Source: Alphaproteobacteria bacterium
GTDB lineage: Bacteria > Pseudomonadota > Alphaproteobacteria > Rickettsiales > SXRF01
Assembly: GCA_025360605.1 (NCBI GenBank)
Contig: JANYBV010000009.1
Location: 62,001 to 126,000 of the forward strand
DNA length: 64,000 bases
Direction of reading: 5' to 3'
Part shown: positions 17,480-26,385 of the stretch, piece after piece
Numbering within the stretch: the first letter of the stretch is position 1
How the letters are laid out: each line of letters begins with the position of its first letter
Made by a program: the position numbers and the translations under genes
Notes under the pieces: model-generated
Told to the model about the DNA's origin: nothing
Seen by the model: the letters and a program-made list of their open reading frames with translations, nothing else
Database searches by the model: none

Positions 17480-17493
17480 ATCTACTAGTAGAT
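17480..17493. promoter_or_regulatory. Palindrome before the TetR gene
   Basis: ATCTACTAGTAGAT is a perfect 14-bp palindrome 10 bases before the TetR start codon, flanked by TCTATCT. Likely the autoregulatory operator. Confidence 0.55.
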
Positions 17494-17552
17494 TTGTATC
17501 ATGTGCCCCACAAACATGCAAACGATATTTTTCCAAGAGAAAATGTATATTG

Positions 17553-18470
17553 TTAATTATCAATCAAAGATTTTTTTATAATACTCCTGATCTGTGGCCA
17601 TGCCTCTGATTTAGGAGAAATAAACTCAATATGACCGGTATTATGCAAGACGATTGACTCAGCCTTATCACCAGCGGCCGTAGCTGCATTTGCGTAATTA
17701 ATGCCGAAACGTTCCGGCACAATCATATCAAGGTCACCGGATATAATAACCTGCGGCACGTGCAGCGGAAGCATGGCAGCAGGAGAGGTATCGGCATACA
17801 CATCTTCACCGGTGCGGTGCGGAGCATCAATCAGCGCATCAATCAGTGGCGGTGTTACACAAGAGGACGGGCCATTTTTACGGTAATCAGCCAAGTCATT
17901 AATACCAGCCAATGAAATAACGGCCTTGATAGGTAGCGGGTCGTTCGCATGGAGTGGGCTCTGTCGATTTATACCACTGCGTCCGGCAGCCCAGAGTGCC
18001 AGTTGCCCACCCGCAGAATGTCCGACAATGACAACATGCGAAAGATCCAGATTATTGTCAGTGGCAATATCGCGCAGTTTGTCTATGGCGTGCGCTACAT
18101 CCAGAAAAGTAGCAGGGTATCCGGCATCTTTTGTTCCTAACCGGCGGTATTCAATATTCCAGACGGCGATATCATAATGACGCAGATCTTCCGCGATATA
18201 ATTCATGATGTCTAACCCTGGCAAGGATTCTAGCCAGCAACCGCCATGTATCAAAATGAGAACTGGATGAATACCATCCGAGTCAGGAAGCCATAATTCA
18301 CCGAATTGATCTGTCTGGTCGCCGTAAGAAATATGTCTGTTTGCTTTAGGTTTTGGCAGAGCCAGCAGCTCATGGAAATCCATGGTTGCTTTGGTGTCCT
18401 GATTGAACAGCATCATGCCTGCTACTAAAACGGATGTGGCAATAACTCTGAATAGTAAAGTATTTTTCAT
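17553..18470 (-). CDS. Exported alpha/beta hydrolase (BD-FAE/esterase-lipase type)
   Basis: A 305-residue protein with an N-terminal hydrophobic signal (about residues 8-24). It carries the HGG oxyanion motif (LIHGGCW), the nucleophile elbow GHSAGG, the acid in GDLDMIVP and a catalytic His in NTGHIEF. This order fits the esterase/lipase and kynurenine-formamidase-like branch. It is probably periplasmic; the substrate is unknown. It lies upstream of the TetR gene on the same strand and is followed by about 80 bases, so it may be a separate unit. Confidence 0.85.
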   Translation of the reverse strand: MKNTLLFRVIATSVLVAGMMLFNQDTKATMDFHELLALPKPKANRHISYGDQTDQFGELWLPDSDGIHPVLILIHGGCWLESLPGLDIMNYIAEDLRHYDIAVWNIEYRRLGTKDAGYPATFLDVAHAIDKLRDIATDNNLDLSHVVIVGHSAGGQLALWAAGRSGINRQSPLHANDPLPIKAVISLAGINDLADYRKNGPSSCVTPPLIDALIDAPHRTGEDVYADTSPAAMLPLHVPQVIISGDLDMIVPERFGINYANAATAAGDKAESIVLHNTGHIEFISPKSEAWPQIRSIIKKSLIDN

Positions 18471-18613
18471 TGCGGGTGTGTAGCAAAAATATCATTCATT
18501 ATGCGATATAACATTAATATCTCTTTATAATAATACCTACAATAACTATTGAAAAATAATTGTACATTTAACCACTGTATGGTTGTGTAAAGCAAATTTA
18601 AGGGGATCAATCC

Positions 18614-19894
18614 ATGGTCAATGTTCGCAAGAAAATCTACACATGTACCACTATGACAGCTTTGGTTGCATTAACCATGTTAAGCTCGGTTGCATGGGCG
18701 GATGATCCTGCTCCGGCACCGTTTGACGATAAGCTTCTTGGGGATGTGGGCGGAGAGCGTCAGAAACTCAGTGATGCGGGGGTTGATGTTACACTCGAAT
18801 ATAAAGGTGATTTCTGGTCGGTGCCTTCCGGTGGCATTAAGCACGGTGGAAATTACAATGATAATCTGGATATCAAATTTGATTTTGACGGCGAAAAACT
18901 TTTCGGCATCAAAGGCAATAAAGCACGTTTCTGGGTTTTAAATAATTTTGGGGGCACCCCGAACGTATCGCGCGTGGGAAGTCTGCAGGCGATTGATAAT
19001 ATTGAAGTGAAAAAGAACTCATTCAGGCTGTATGAAGCATGGGTGGAGCAAACTCTATGTGATGACAAGCTTTCGCTCCTTGTTGGGGTTCATGACCTTA
19101 ACTCGGAATTTGATGTGACCGACATGAGCGCTAATTTTATCAAGCCCACTTTCCAGATCGGGCAGGCGTTTGCAGGTACCGGCAAGAACGGACCCGCCGT
19201 ATTTCCTCATCCGTCACTGGCATTTCGCGCAACACTCAAGCCAATCGAAGACACCTATGTTTCGGCAGGTGTTTTTGATGCGGTGCCTGATAGCCTGACC
19301 GATCCGCGCGGAACACATCTGCATTTGAGTTCAGGCGATGGGATGTTGTTGGTTGCAGAAGCTGGATACACTCCTAAAGCGCCTGATCAACCTGATTCTA
19401 CACCTAACAAAGTTGCTGTAGGTGCTTGGATGTACAGCAAGGAAACGGGTGATTTATCCGATGTTGATGGTGCGGGTAATCCGGTGCAGCGTCGTCTTGC
19501 CGGTGCGTATTTTCTTTCCACCTACCAGTTCTATCATGATAAGGCGGCTGGGGAGGATATTGGTGTATTCTTCCGTTCTGGCATTGCCAACGGTGACGCC
19601 ACGCAGGCGGACTGGGATTATGAAGTGGGATTCGTCGGCAATGGCTGGATCCCGACACGCCCTGACGATGAAATTGGTATCGGTTTATCGCAGGCTCATA
19701 ACTCCAATCATTACATGACGTCTGTGGCCAATGCTGCGGATCGCAATGAATATGGATTTGAACTTTATTACCGTGACAAAGTCATGAAAGGCGTAACGTT
19801 GCAGCCTGATTTGCAGTATATCATCAATCACGGAACCAGCAATCGTACCAAAAATACGACTGTGATCGGATTGCGTCTGGACATCAATTTCTAG
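18614..19894 (+). CDS. oprB: OprB-family carbohydrate-selective porin
   Basis: A 426-residue outer-membrane protein. AAGGGG lies 8 bases before the ATG, and a signal peptide ends near residue 29 (AWA-DD). The body matches OprB porins: LLGDVGGxRxxLxxxGVDxxLEYKGDF, then GKxxGNYxDNLDIKFDFDGEKLFGI, an RLYEAWVEQ segment, and HDLNSEFDVTD in the constriction region. It ends in a strand finishing LDINF. OprB-type porins admit sugars through the outer membrane. It is the only obvious transport gene in its immediate area, so its substrate cannot be inferred from neighbours. Confidence 0.9.
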   Translation: MVNVRKKIYTCTTMTALVALTMLSSVAWADDPAPAPFDDKLLGDVGGERQKLSDAGVDVTLEYKGDFWSVPSGGIKHGGNYNDNLDIKFDFDGEKLFGIKGNKARFWVLNNFGGTPNVSRVGSLQAIDNIEVKKNSFRLYEAWVEQTLCDDKLSLLVGVHDLNSEFDVTDMSANFIKPTFQIGQAFAGTGKNGPAVFPHPSLAFRATLKPIEDTYVSAGVFDAVPDSLTDPRGTHLHLSSGDGMLLVAEAGYTPKAPDQPDSTPNKVAVGAWMYSKETGDLSDVDGAGNPVQRRLAGAYFLSTYQFYHDKAAGEDIGVFFRSGIANGDATQADWDYEVGFVGNGWIPTRPDDEIGIGLSQAHNSNHYMTSVANAADRNEYGFELYYRDKVMKGVTLQPDLQYIINHGTSNRTKNTTVIGLRLDINF

Positions 19895-20241
19895 GTTTGG
19901 GGGGTGTCCGCTGCTATTTTTAAGAAAAAACGGGTCTGCGGACGCGCTCTGGCAGTTAAAAATACAAATCAATTATAATACAGTGGGTTGGTTTATTTCT
20001 GTATTGAACAGAAAAAATAAGCAATTTAAGCGCTGCAATACAGATGGCATCGGAATTGTATTTGATTAAGTCTTTGATTTATCTGTGGATGGCTTTTTCA
20101 GTTTACTGATAAATAAGCATTAAATTCAACGCGGGTGTTGCTGTAAATGATGGTAACCCCCTTGTTTATTTTACATCTTCACCTTGTAAAACCGTCGGAT
20201 TTATTTTGGAGTAGGGGCCTGTTTCGTGGTATATTTCGCAC
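19895..20241. other. 347-bp intergenic region after the porin
   Basis: It contains two weak inverted repeats: GTCCGC/GCGGAC (19906-19943), a possible porin terminator with a long loop, and TTTCTG/CAGAAA (19996-20014). The remainder is AT-rich and presumably includes the promoter for the gene at 20242. I see no small gene or RNA. Confidence 0.45.
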
Positions 20242-21288
20242 ATGAATCAGTCCCTTCCATATGTGGACGATGCCGCGACCCCGTCAAACGGAGTGGAAAT
20301 CGGAACAACTAAAGATGTACCTGCCAAAGACACTGCAGCTACGTCCTTTTCTGCGATGTCTGAAAAGGTGCTGACAGAAAAAAGACGCACTCCCGGCTTA
20401 AAGCTTTTCGATTTTTTACTTTACCCTGTATTCACCAACATCGGTGTATTCGGGATTTCTGTTGCCGCTACCTACCTAACCACACGTGGGGGTGACCGCG
20501 ACGCAGCAGGCAAACTTATCTATGGAAAGACCGGAGAGTTTTTCCAGAAGCGCGGCGAATGGATGATCGATAAATTCAAGTCCATGGGCCTGACGCATTC
20601 TCAGGCGGACATGGGGAAAATGGTGTTTTTTTCCTTTCTGGACGGATCGCTTTTAGCGCCATTTGTGAAAATGCTGGAAGACCGCCGCGAACGCATTGCC
20701 ATGAAGATTGACGAAACGCTCGGTACCAAACCGGATGATGTATCCATCTACACTGCCGAACCCAAACAGACGTGGCTGAGCGTACTGGGCGGCCGATTTG
20801 CGACCGCAGCCATTGTTGTTCCCACTGCCGTTGCACTCGATAAAACCGGACTGAACGACAAGCTGTTCAATAAACCAGGTGAACAAGTGGGGGCATGGCT
20901 TTCAAAAAAGCCGGGCGTAAAGAAATTTTTCGGCAAGCTTGATGTCAAAGAATTATCGCGCATTGCATTTTTTGAGGCGTTTTATACATCCGTCTGCACG
21001 GCGGGACTTTATTTTTCCAGCCGATTTCTGGCAAGGCGTACAGGCGGTAAAAATGAGGATAAACCTGTAGCCGAAACTGCGGTTCAAGCGCAGCAGCCTG
21101 TCGTTACCTCATCAGAAACACCGATGCAGGAAGACGACAAAAGAGTCAGTTTCCGTGAACAGGTGCAATTAAAACCAAAGACCGTAGAATCTCGAAAAAC
21201 CCCGAGCGCGGTTCGCACAACATTCGACACTCACCGTGAAAAATACCTTGAAGATCGCTCGCATCAGGCGGCGGTGTTAGCGGTATAG
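20242..21288 (+). CDS. Orphan membrane-associated protein
   Basis: A 348-residue protein of no recognised family. After a polar N-terminus there are hydrophobic segments at about residues 56-79, 127-143, 184-199 and 240-260, separated by charged stretches, and a long polar Gln/Lys/Thr-rich tail from about 270. It may be an inner-membrane protein with a cytoplasmic tail, although some segments are short. No ribosome-binding site is obvious. Neighbours (porin, Kup) give no functional clue. Confidence 0.65.
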   Translation: MNQSLPYVDDAATPSNGVEIGTTKDVPAKDTAATSFSAMSEKVLTEKRRTPGLKLFDFLLYPVFTNIGVFGISVAATYLTTRGGDRDAAGKLIYGKTGEFFQKRGEWMIDKFKSMGLTHSQADMGKMVFFSFLDGSLLAPFVKMLEDRRERIAMKIDETLGTKPDDVSIYTAEPKQTWLSVLGGRFATAAIVVPTAVALDKTGLNDKLFNKPGEQVGAWLSKKPGVKKFFGKLDVKELSRIAFFEAFYTSVCTAGLYFSSRFLARRTGGKNEDKPVAETAVQAQQPVVTSSETPMQEDDKRVSFREQVQLKPKTVESRKTPSAVRTTFDTHREKYLEDRSHQAAVLAV

Positions 21289-21367
21289 GCACATATCGCG
21301 GGTGTTAGGTGAATTTTAACATACCTCCGCTATGTATCTGGTATGTCAACATGTGCCGTAGTAATCC

Positions 21368-23251
21368 ATGAACGCTGATTCCGATAATCACAAGCCGCCT
21401 TCGCGGGCAAGCCTGTATGCCATGAGTCTGGCATCGCTGGGCATTGTCTTTGGTGACATTGGCACCAGCCCGCTTTATGCGCTTAAAATTGTTTTGTCGC
21501 TAGCAGGTGAAAATCCTGATCCGTCGGCCATCATGGGGGTGCTATCGCTGATACTCTGGACGCTCATACTGGTGACATCGCTGAAATATGTGACCCTCGC
21601 CATGCGTGTCGATAACGACGGCGAGGGGGGCATTCTGGCGTTGATGTCGCTGCTGGGAGTAAAGCTCAGGCCTCGGCCGGTAATTATTGCGCTGGGATTA
21701 ATGGGGGCGGCCCTGATTTATGGTGATGGTGCTATAACACCTGCCATTTCTGTCTTATCTGCTCTGGAGGGGCTTGAAATAGCCATTCCCAATGTACAGC
21801 CCTATATCCTGCCGATGGCGGTGGTCATATTGCTTTTGCTTTTTGCCCTGCAGCCCAAAGGTACCGCGCATATAGGAAGGCTCTTTGGTCCGGTGATGTT
21901 GCTGTGGTTTATCATATTGGCAGTGCTTGGGTTGTTGGGGGTCATGCAGCATCCGTCGGTGCTGCTGGCGATCAATCCGCAATATGCCATCAGTTACCTG
22001 CTGGCTAATGGTTTGAAGGGATTAGCTTTGCTTAGTGGCGTTTTCCTCTGTGTAACGGGTGCTGAGGCGCTTTATGCTGACATGGGGCATTTTGGTGCAA
22101 AGCCGATACGTTTTAGCTGGGCCGTTATTGTATTTCCAAGCCTGTTGTTAAACTATGCCGGACAGGCCGCTTTGGTGCTTAGCGGAGCATCTGCCAATGA
22201 CAGCATCTTCTTTCGCCTGTGTCCGGCTTCACTGATGATTCCGTTAGTTATTTTAGCAACGGCTGCCACCATTATCGCCAGCCAGTCGATCATTACCGGT
22301 GCTTTTTCTATGACACGTCAGGCCATTCAACTGGGGTGGTTACCGCGTCTGGAAATCAGGCAAACTTCGGCGGAAGGATATGGCCAGATTTATGTGGGAG
22401 CGGTGAACTGGTTGTTGATGGTGGTCACTGTTAGTTTGACTATAATCTTTAAAAAATCGGATAACCTTGCATCGGCTTACGGCATTGCTGTATCGGCTAC
22501 CATGTTGGCTACCTCTGTGCTTCTGTTCATTGCTATGCGCGAAATCTGGCACTGGAGTCGCTTAAAGGCAGGGTCGGTAGCGCTGGTATTCCTGACGATA
22601 GATAGTACGTTTTTTATCTCCAATCTGGCGAAGTTTGCGGATGGTGGGTATATCCCCGTCATGTTGGCCGCTGTGATTTACGGGGCTATGATGATCTGGC
22701 ACCGTGGGGTCGAAATTGTCTCGGAAAACAATCAGCAAACTGTGGTTCCCATTGGTAAATTCATGGCGGGACTGGAGGAGCAGAAGATTGCGCGTGTTAC
22801 GGGTACAGCCGTATTTCTGACTCGCACGCTCACTGATGCGCCGCCGGTTATGGTCTGGCATGTGAAACATAACCGCGCGCTGCATGAGCGTTTATTTGTT
22901 CTCACCGTCATTACGGAATCGGTGCCGTGGGTGAAAAGCGGCACACGGTTGAGCTTACAGGAAATTGCCCCGCATTTCTGGCGGGCAACGGCGCGTTACG
23001 GTTTTATGGAGCGGCCTGATATTCCGGAACTTCTAAAACAATCATGTAAACTTGGGTGCACTATCGGACTTAATGACGTGACGTATTATGTTGGTCATGA
23101 AACCATACTCGCTACCGATAATAACAGAGGCATGCCCTACTGGATGGAGCTTGTGTTTGTCACCATGCAGCGCAATTCCTCGCATGTCAGTGATTATTTC
23201 GGGCTCCCCACCGACTCACTCGTTGAGGTGGGGCGGCAGATCGTTATATAA
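21368..23251 (+). CDS. kup: Kup-type potassium uptake protein
   Basis: A 627-residue polytopic transporter with the hallmark Kup N-terminus SLGIVFGDIGTSPLYALK (about residues 24-41), YGDGAITPAISVLSA in helix 3, TGAEALYADMGHFG, and the cytoplasmic C-terminal domain expected for the family. Kup proteins import K+ with protons and matter at low pH or under osmotic stress. Length matches the family. No clear ribosome-binding site is present before the ATG. Confidence 0.96.
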   Translation: MNADSDNHKPPSRASLYAMSLASLGIVFGDIGTSPLYALKIVLSLAGENPDPSAIMGVLSLILWTLILVTSLKYVTLAMRVDNDGEGGILALMSLLGVKLRPRPVIIALGLMGAALIYGDGAITPAISVLSALEGLEIAIPNVQPYILPMAVVILLLLFALQPKGTAHIGRLFGPVMLLWFIILAVLGLLGVMQHPSVLLAINPQYAISYLLANGLKGLALLSGVFLCVTGAEALYADMGHFGAKPIRFSWAVIVFPSLLLNYAGQAALVLSGASANDSIFFRLCPASLMIPLVILATAATIIASQSIITGAFSMTRQAIQLGWLPRLEIRQTSAEGYGQIYVGAVNWLLMVVTVSLTIIFKKSDNLASAYGIAVSATMLATSVLLFIAMREIWHWSRLKAGSVALVFLTIDSTFFISNLAKFADGGYIPVMLAAVIYGAMMIWHRGVEIVSENNQQTVVPIGKFMAGLEEQKIARVTGTAVFLTRTLTDAPPVMVWHVKHNRALHERLFVLTVITESVPWVKSGTRLSLQEIAPHFWRATARYGFMERPDIPELLKQSCKLGCTIGLNDVTYYVGHETILATDNNRGMPYWMELVFVTMQRNSSHVSDYFGLPTDSLVEVGRQIVI

Positions 23252-23325
23252 CGAATTGAGCTGACGTTACCGCAAGCTGTGCTATGGTCGCTAGCAGATC
23301 TCAACTGTTTTATTGCTAACATTAC

Positions 23326-24075
23326 ATGCCGCCTGTTCTTTCTGTTTCTGATGTGGGTAAAACCTATGGTAACACCGTTGCGGTAGACGGTATTTCCTTT
23401 GCCGTTGAAGCAGGCGAGATTGTCGGGTTGCTTGGACCAAACGGAGCAGGAAAGACCACCACGATTAATATGGTCTTGGGCGTGCTGATACCCAGTTCCG
23501 GCAGCATTGTCATTGACGGAATCGATATCAGTAAGCATCGTTCGCAGGCACTTTCACGCACCAATTTTGCGGCGGTGTATGCCCCCTTGCCAGGAAACCT
23601 TACGGTCGTACAAAACCTTCGGGTTTTCGGTATGCTGTACCGTGTGAAAGAGCTATCCAAGCGCATCGAGGAGTTGCTCGTGCAGTTTGATTTGCTGCCA
23701 TTCCGCAACAGCAAATGCGGGGTGTTATCATCGGGCGAGCAGACGCGTGTGTGTCTGGCAAAAGCGATGTTGAACCGCCCGCAATTACTGCTGCTGGATG
23801 AGCCGACGGCTTCGATTGATCCTTCCAAAGCGCAGGAAATCAGGGCCCATGTCCGCCGCTTTGCCGAAGGTAATGTTGGCATATTGTGGACCTCCCATAA
23901 CATGCAGGAAGTAGAGGAAGTCTGTGACCGCGTGTTGTTTATGTCCAAAGGAAAAATACTGCTGGCAGGCAACCCCAAAACCTTGCCGCGGGAGCATGGC
24001 AAGGAAACGCTGGAGGAATTGTTTATCGCGGTGGCGCGTGAACCTCTGACGCTGAAGGGAACCTATGCAGCCTGA
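23326..24075 (+). CDS. ABC transporter ATP-binding protein
   Basis: A 249-residue ABC ATPase with Walker A GPNGAGKTT, a slightly altered signature (LSSGEQTR), Walker B LLLLDEPTASIDP and the switch His in TSHNMQEVEE. It is of the NodI/DrrA type that pairs with ABC-2 permeases in export. Its stop overlaps the permease start by 11 bases. The exported compound is unknown. Confidence 0.93.
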   Translation: MPPVLSVSDVGKTYGNTVAVDGISFAVEAGEIVGLLGPNGAGKTTTINMVLGVLIPSSGSIVIDGIDISKHRSQALSRTNFAAVYAPLPGNLTVVQNLRVFGMLYRVKELSKRIEELLVQFDLLPFRNSKCGVLSSGEQTRVCLAKAMLNRPQLLLLDEPTASIDPSKAQEIRAHVRRFAEGNVGILWTSHNMQEVEEVCDRVLFMSKGKILLAGNPKTLPREHGKETLEELFIAVAREPLTLKGTYAA

Positions 24076-24868
24076 GAGGATTTTTGCCATCGTGCTGCGC
24101 CAGTGGTATCTGACCAGCGGCAGTTTAACCCGCATCATTCCGATGTTTATCTGGTTTGGGATCGATATCGTGTTGTGGGGATTTATCACCCGCTATTTCA
24201 ATAGCGTAAATGCTGCGAGTGGCGATTATGTGCCGGTTCTTTTAGGCACGATATTGCTGTGGGATCTTCTGGTCCGTGTGATGCAGGGAACAACGATGGC
24301 GTTTATGGAAGATACGTGGTCACGCAATTTTCTCAATCTTTTTGCCACGCCTATGAACACCTATGAATATCTCAGTGGCCTTGTTCTTTCGAGCATCCTG
24401 ACGAGTTGTCTGGTTGTGGTGTTCATGTTGTTACTGGCGACTTCGGTGTTCGGATTATCGTATATGGCCTATGGCATGATGATGGTTCCTTTTGTCATGG
24501 CACTGTTTTTATTTGGCATTTCTCTTGGCGTGTTGGGTTGCGCCGTGATGCTCCGGCTGGGGCCGGCAGCGGAATGGTTTGTCTGGCCAATTCCCGCGTT
24601 AATTTCTCCCTTTGCCTGCGTGTTTTACCCCAAGGCTATTTTACCGCACTGGATGCAGGTGGTGTCCTCGGTGTTTCCGCCTTCCTATGTGTTTGAGGGT
24701 ATGCGCACGATCACGGCGGGTGGGCAGGTGGATGCAGCCGGCATGTATACCGCCGTTGGCTTGGCGTTTGGTTATATTCTGCTGGCGTGCCTGTTGTTTG
24801 CGCGGGTGTATTATCACGCGCTCAAGTCTGGCCTTATCGCCCGCTATAGTGCTGAAACGGTGAGCTAA
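24065..24868 (+). CDS. ABC-2 type permease
   Basis: A 267-residue inner-membrane protein with about six hydrophobic helices. It includes IPMFIWFGIDIVLWGF near the N-terminus and the ABC-2 region FVWPIPALISPFACVFYPKAILP, followed by PPSYVFEGMR. It overlaps the ATPase gene and together they form an exporter. The photolyase gene follows after only 4 bases, so all three are likely one transcript. Confidence 0.9.
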   Translation: MQPERIFAIVLRQWYLTSGSLTRIIPMFIWFGIDIVLWGFITRYFNSVNAASGDYVPVLLGTILLWDLLVRVMQGTTMAFMEDTWSRNFLNLFATPMNTYEYLSGLVLSSILTSCLVVVFMLLLATSVFGLSYMAYGMMMVPFVMALFLFGISLGVLGCAVMLRLGPAAEWFVWPIPALISPFACVFYPKAILPHWMQVVSSVFPPSYVFEGMRTITAGGQVDAAGMYTAVGLAFGYILLACLLFARVYYHALKSGLIARYSAETVS

Positions 24869-24872
24869 GTTT

Positions 24873-26294
24873 ATGGTGTTATCCGCAATAAATATAGTGT
24901 GGATGCGCCGTGATTTACGGTTGCACGATCATGCGGCACTGTATCACGCCCTTCAGGCGCAAGGTTCTGTGCAGCCAGTATTTATTTTTGATACCGAGAT
25001 TTTAGCGCATTTCCCTCACCGTAATGACCGCCGCCTTAGTTTTATTGTCAGTGCGCTGTGCGATATCGACAGGGAATTACAAAAGCGGGGAGGGCGACTC
25101 TTGGTATTGCACGGCAACGCCAAAGAGATCATTCCCACGCTTGCGCAGGCGCTGGGAGTTGGAAATATTTATGCCGCCGAGGATTATGAGCCCGAAGCGA
25201 TGAAACGCGACGCTGCGGTGGCGGCACAGTTAGAAGGCACGGCAAAGATTACCTTTGTCAAAGATCAGGTCATTTTTTCACCTAAAGAAATTTTGCTGGA
25301 GAGTGGCGCGGCCTATAAAGTGTTTACGCCGTATTCCAATAATTGGCGCAGCCGCATCACTCCCTTATCCTCCATGCCGTATGAGTATAATGATAAAGGC
25401 CGCTATGCCGCATTTGACGGGGTGATGCAGCGCATACAGGCTTGTGGGCTTCAATATATCGATCTGTCAGCAGGGCCGGAAGCAGCGCTTGAGGCGGTAG
25501 AATACGATTATAACAAGGATACACTGTGGCCGACGCAAGGTGCGGTTGCACGGCTTCAGGAATTCATATCTGAGAAATCAAAAAACTACGAATTCAGCCG
25601 TGATGCCATGGCGGTGCATGGCACCAGCCGCCTGTCGCCTTACCTGCGTTTTGGGCTGGTTTCGGTGCGTGAGTGCGTCCATCGTGCCATGGAAGCGGGA
25701 GCGATCAAATGGCTTACCGAACTGATATGGCGCGAGTTTTATGCGATGACGTTATTTCATGTGCCTGAATCCGCCCATGTGGAATGGAATCCCAAATACC
25801 GTGGCAGGTTGGACTGGTCGCACAATGAGGGTCATCTGGCAGCGTGGCAGCAGGGCAAGACCGGTTATCCCGTGGTGGATGCAGCGATGCGCCAGTTGCT
25901 TACCGAAGGCTGGATGCATAACCGCGCACGCATGATCGTTGCTAGTTTTCTGACCAAGCATTTACGCATTAGCTGGACGAAGGGCGAAGAGCATTTCGCT
26001 CAGTATTTAATGGATTACGACATGGCTTCCAACGTGGGGGGATGGCAATGGGCGGCGTCCACCGGAACCGACGCACAACCCTATTTCCGTGTGTTCAACC
26101 CCAGCCTGCAAAGCGAGAAATTTGACCCGAAAGGTGAGTATATCCGCCGCTATGTGCCGGAATTACAACGCGCTCCCGCGGACACGCTGCATGCGCCGTG
26201 GAAGCATCCGTTGCTGATGAATTATTATCCCCCGATTGTCGATCATGCTACCGCCCGCGATCAGGCGCTCGCCATGTTCAAAAAGCTGGCTTAG
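24873..26294 (+). CDS. phrB: Deoxyribodipyrimidine photolyase
   Basis: A 473-residue light-driven DNA repair enzyme. The N-terminal antenna domain opens with VWMRRDLRLHDH. The C-terminal FAD domain has the TSRLSPYLRFG, ELIWREFYAM and GYPVVDAAMRQL motifs and the long NVGGWQWAASTGTDAQPYFR stretch that binds FAD and DNA. It repairs cyclobutane pyrimidine dimers. It is the third gene of the ABC-2 group; co-transcription with an exporter is likely but the functional link is not clear. Confidence 0.95.
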   Translation: MVLSAINIVWMRRDLRLHDHAALYHALQAQGSVQPVFIFDTEILAHFPHRNDRRLSFIVSALCDIDRELQKRGGRLLVLHGNAKEIIPTLAQALGVGNIYAAEDYEPEAMKRDAAVAAQLEGTAKITFVKDQVIFSPKEILLESGAAYKVFTPYSNNWRSRITPLSSMPYEYNDKGRYAAFDGVMQRIQACGLQYIDLSAGPEAALEAVEYDYNKDTLWPTQGAVARLQEFISEKSKNYEFSRDAMAVHGTSRLSPYLRFGLVSVRECVHRAMEAGAIKWLTELIWREFYAMTLFHVPESAHVEWNPKYRGRLDWSHNEGHLAAWQQGKTGYPVVDAAMRQLLTEGWMHNRARMIVASFLTKHLRISWTKGEEHFAQYLMDYDMASNVGGWQWAASTGTDAQPYFRVFNPSLQSEKFDPKGEYIRRYVPELQRAPADTLHAPWKHPLLMNYYPPIVDHATARDQALAMFKKLA

Positions 26295-26341
26295 AGTCGC
26301 GGCGTCATTGTGGGCTTGCCAGCGTGTTATTTTGCCCTTAT

Positions 26342-26355
26342 TTGTTAATTAACAA
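26342..26355. promoter_or_regulatory. Palindrome upstream of the methyltransferase gene
   Basis: TTGTTAATTAACAA is a perfect 14-bp palindrome 31 bases before the ATG at 26386. It could be an operator, although AT-rich palindromes of this size can also arise by chance. Confidence 0.35.
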
Positions 26356-26385
26356 TACAAAACAACACTATTTACGGATTGGCCT

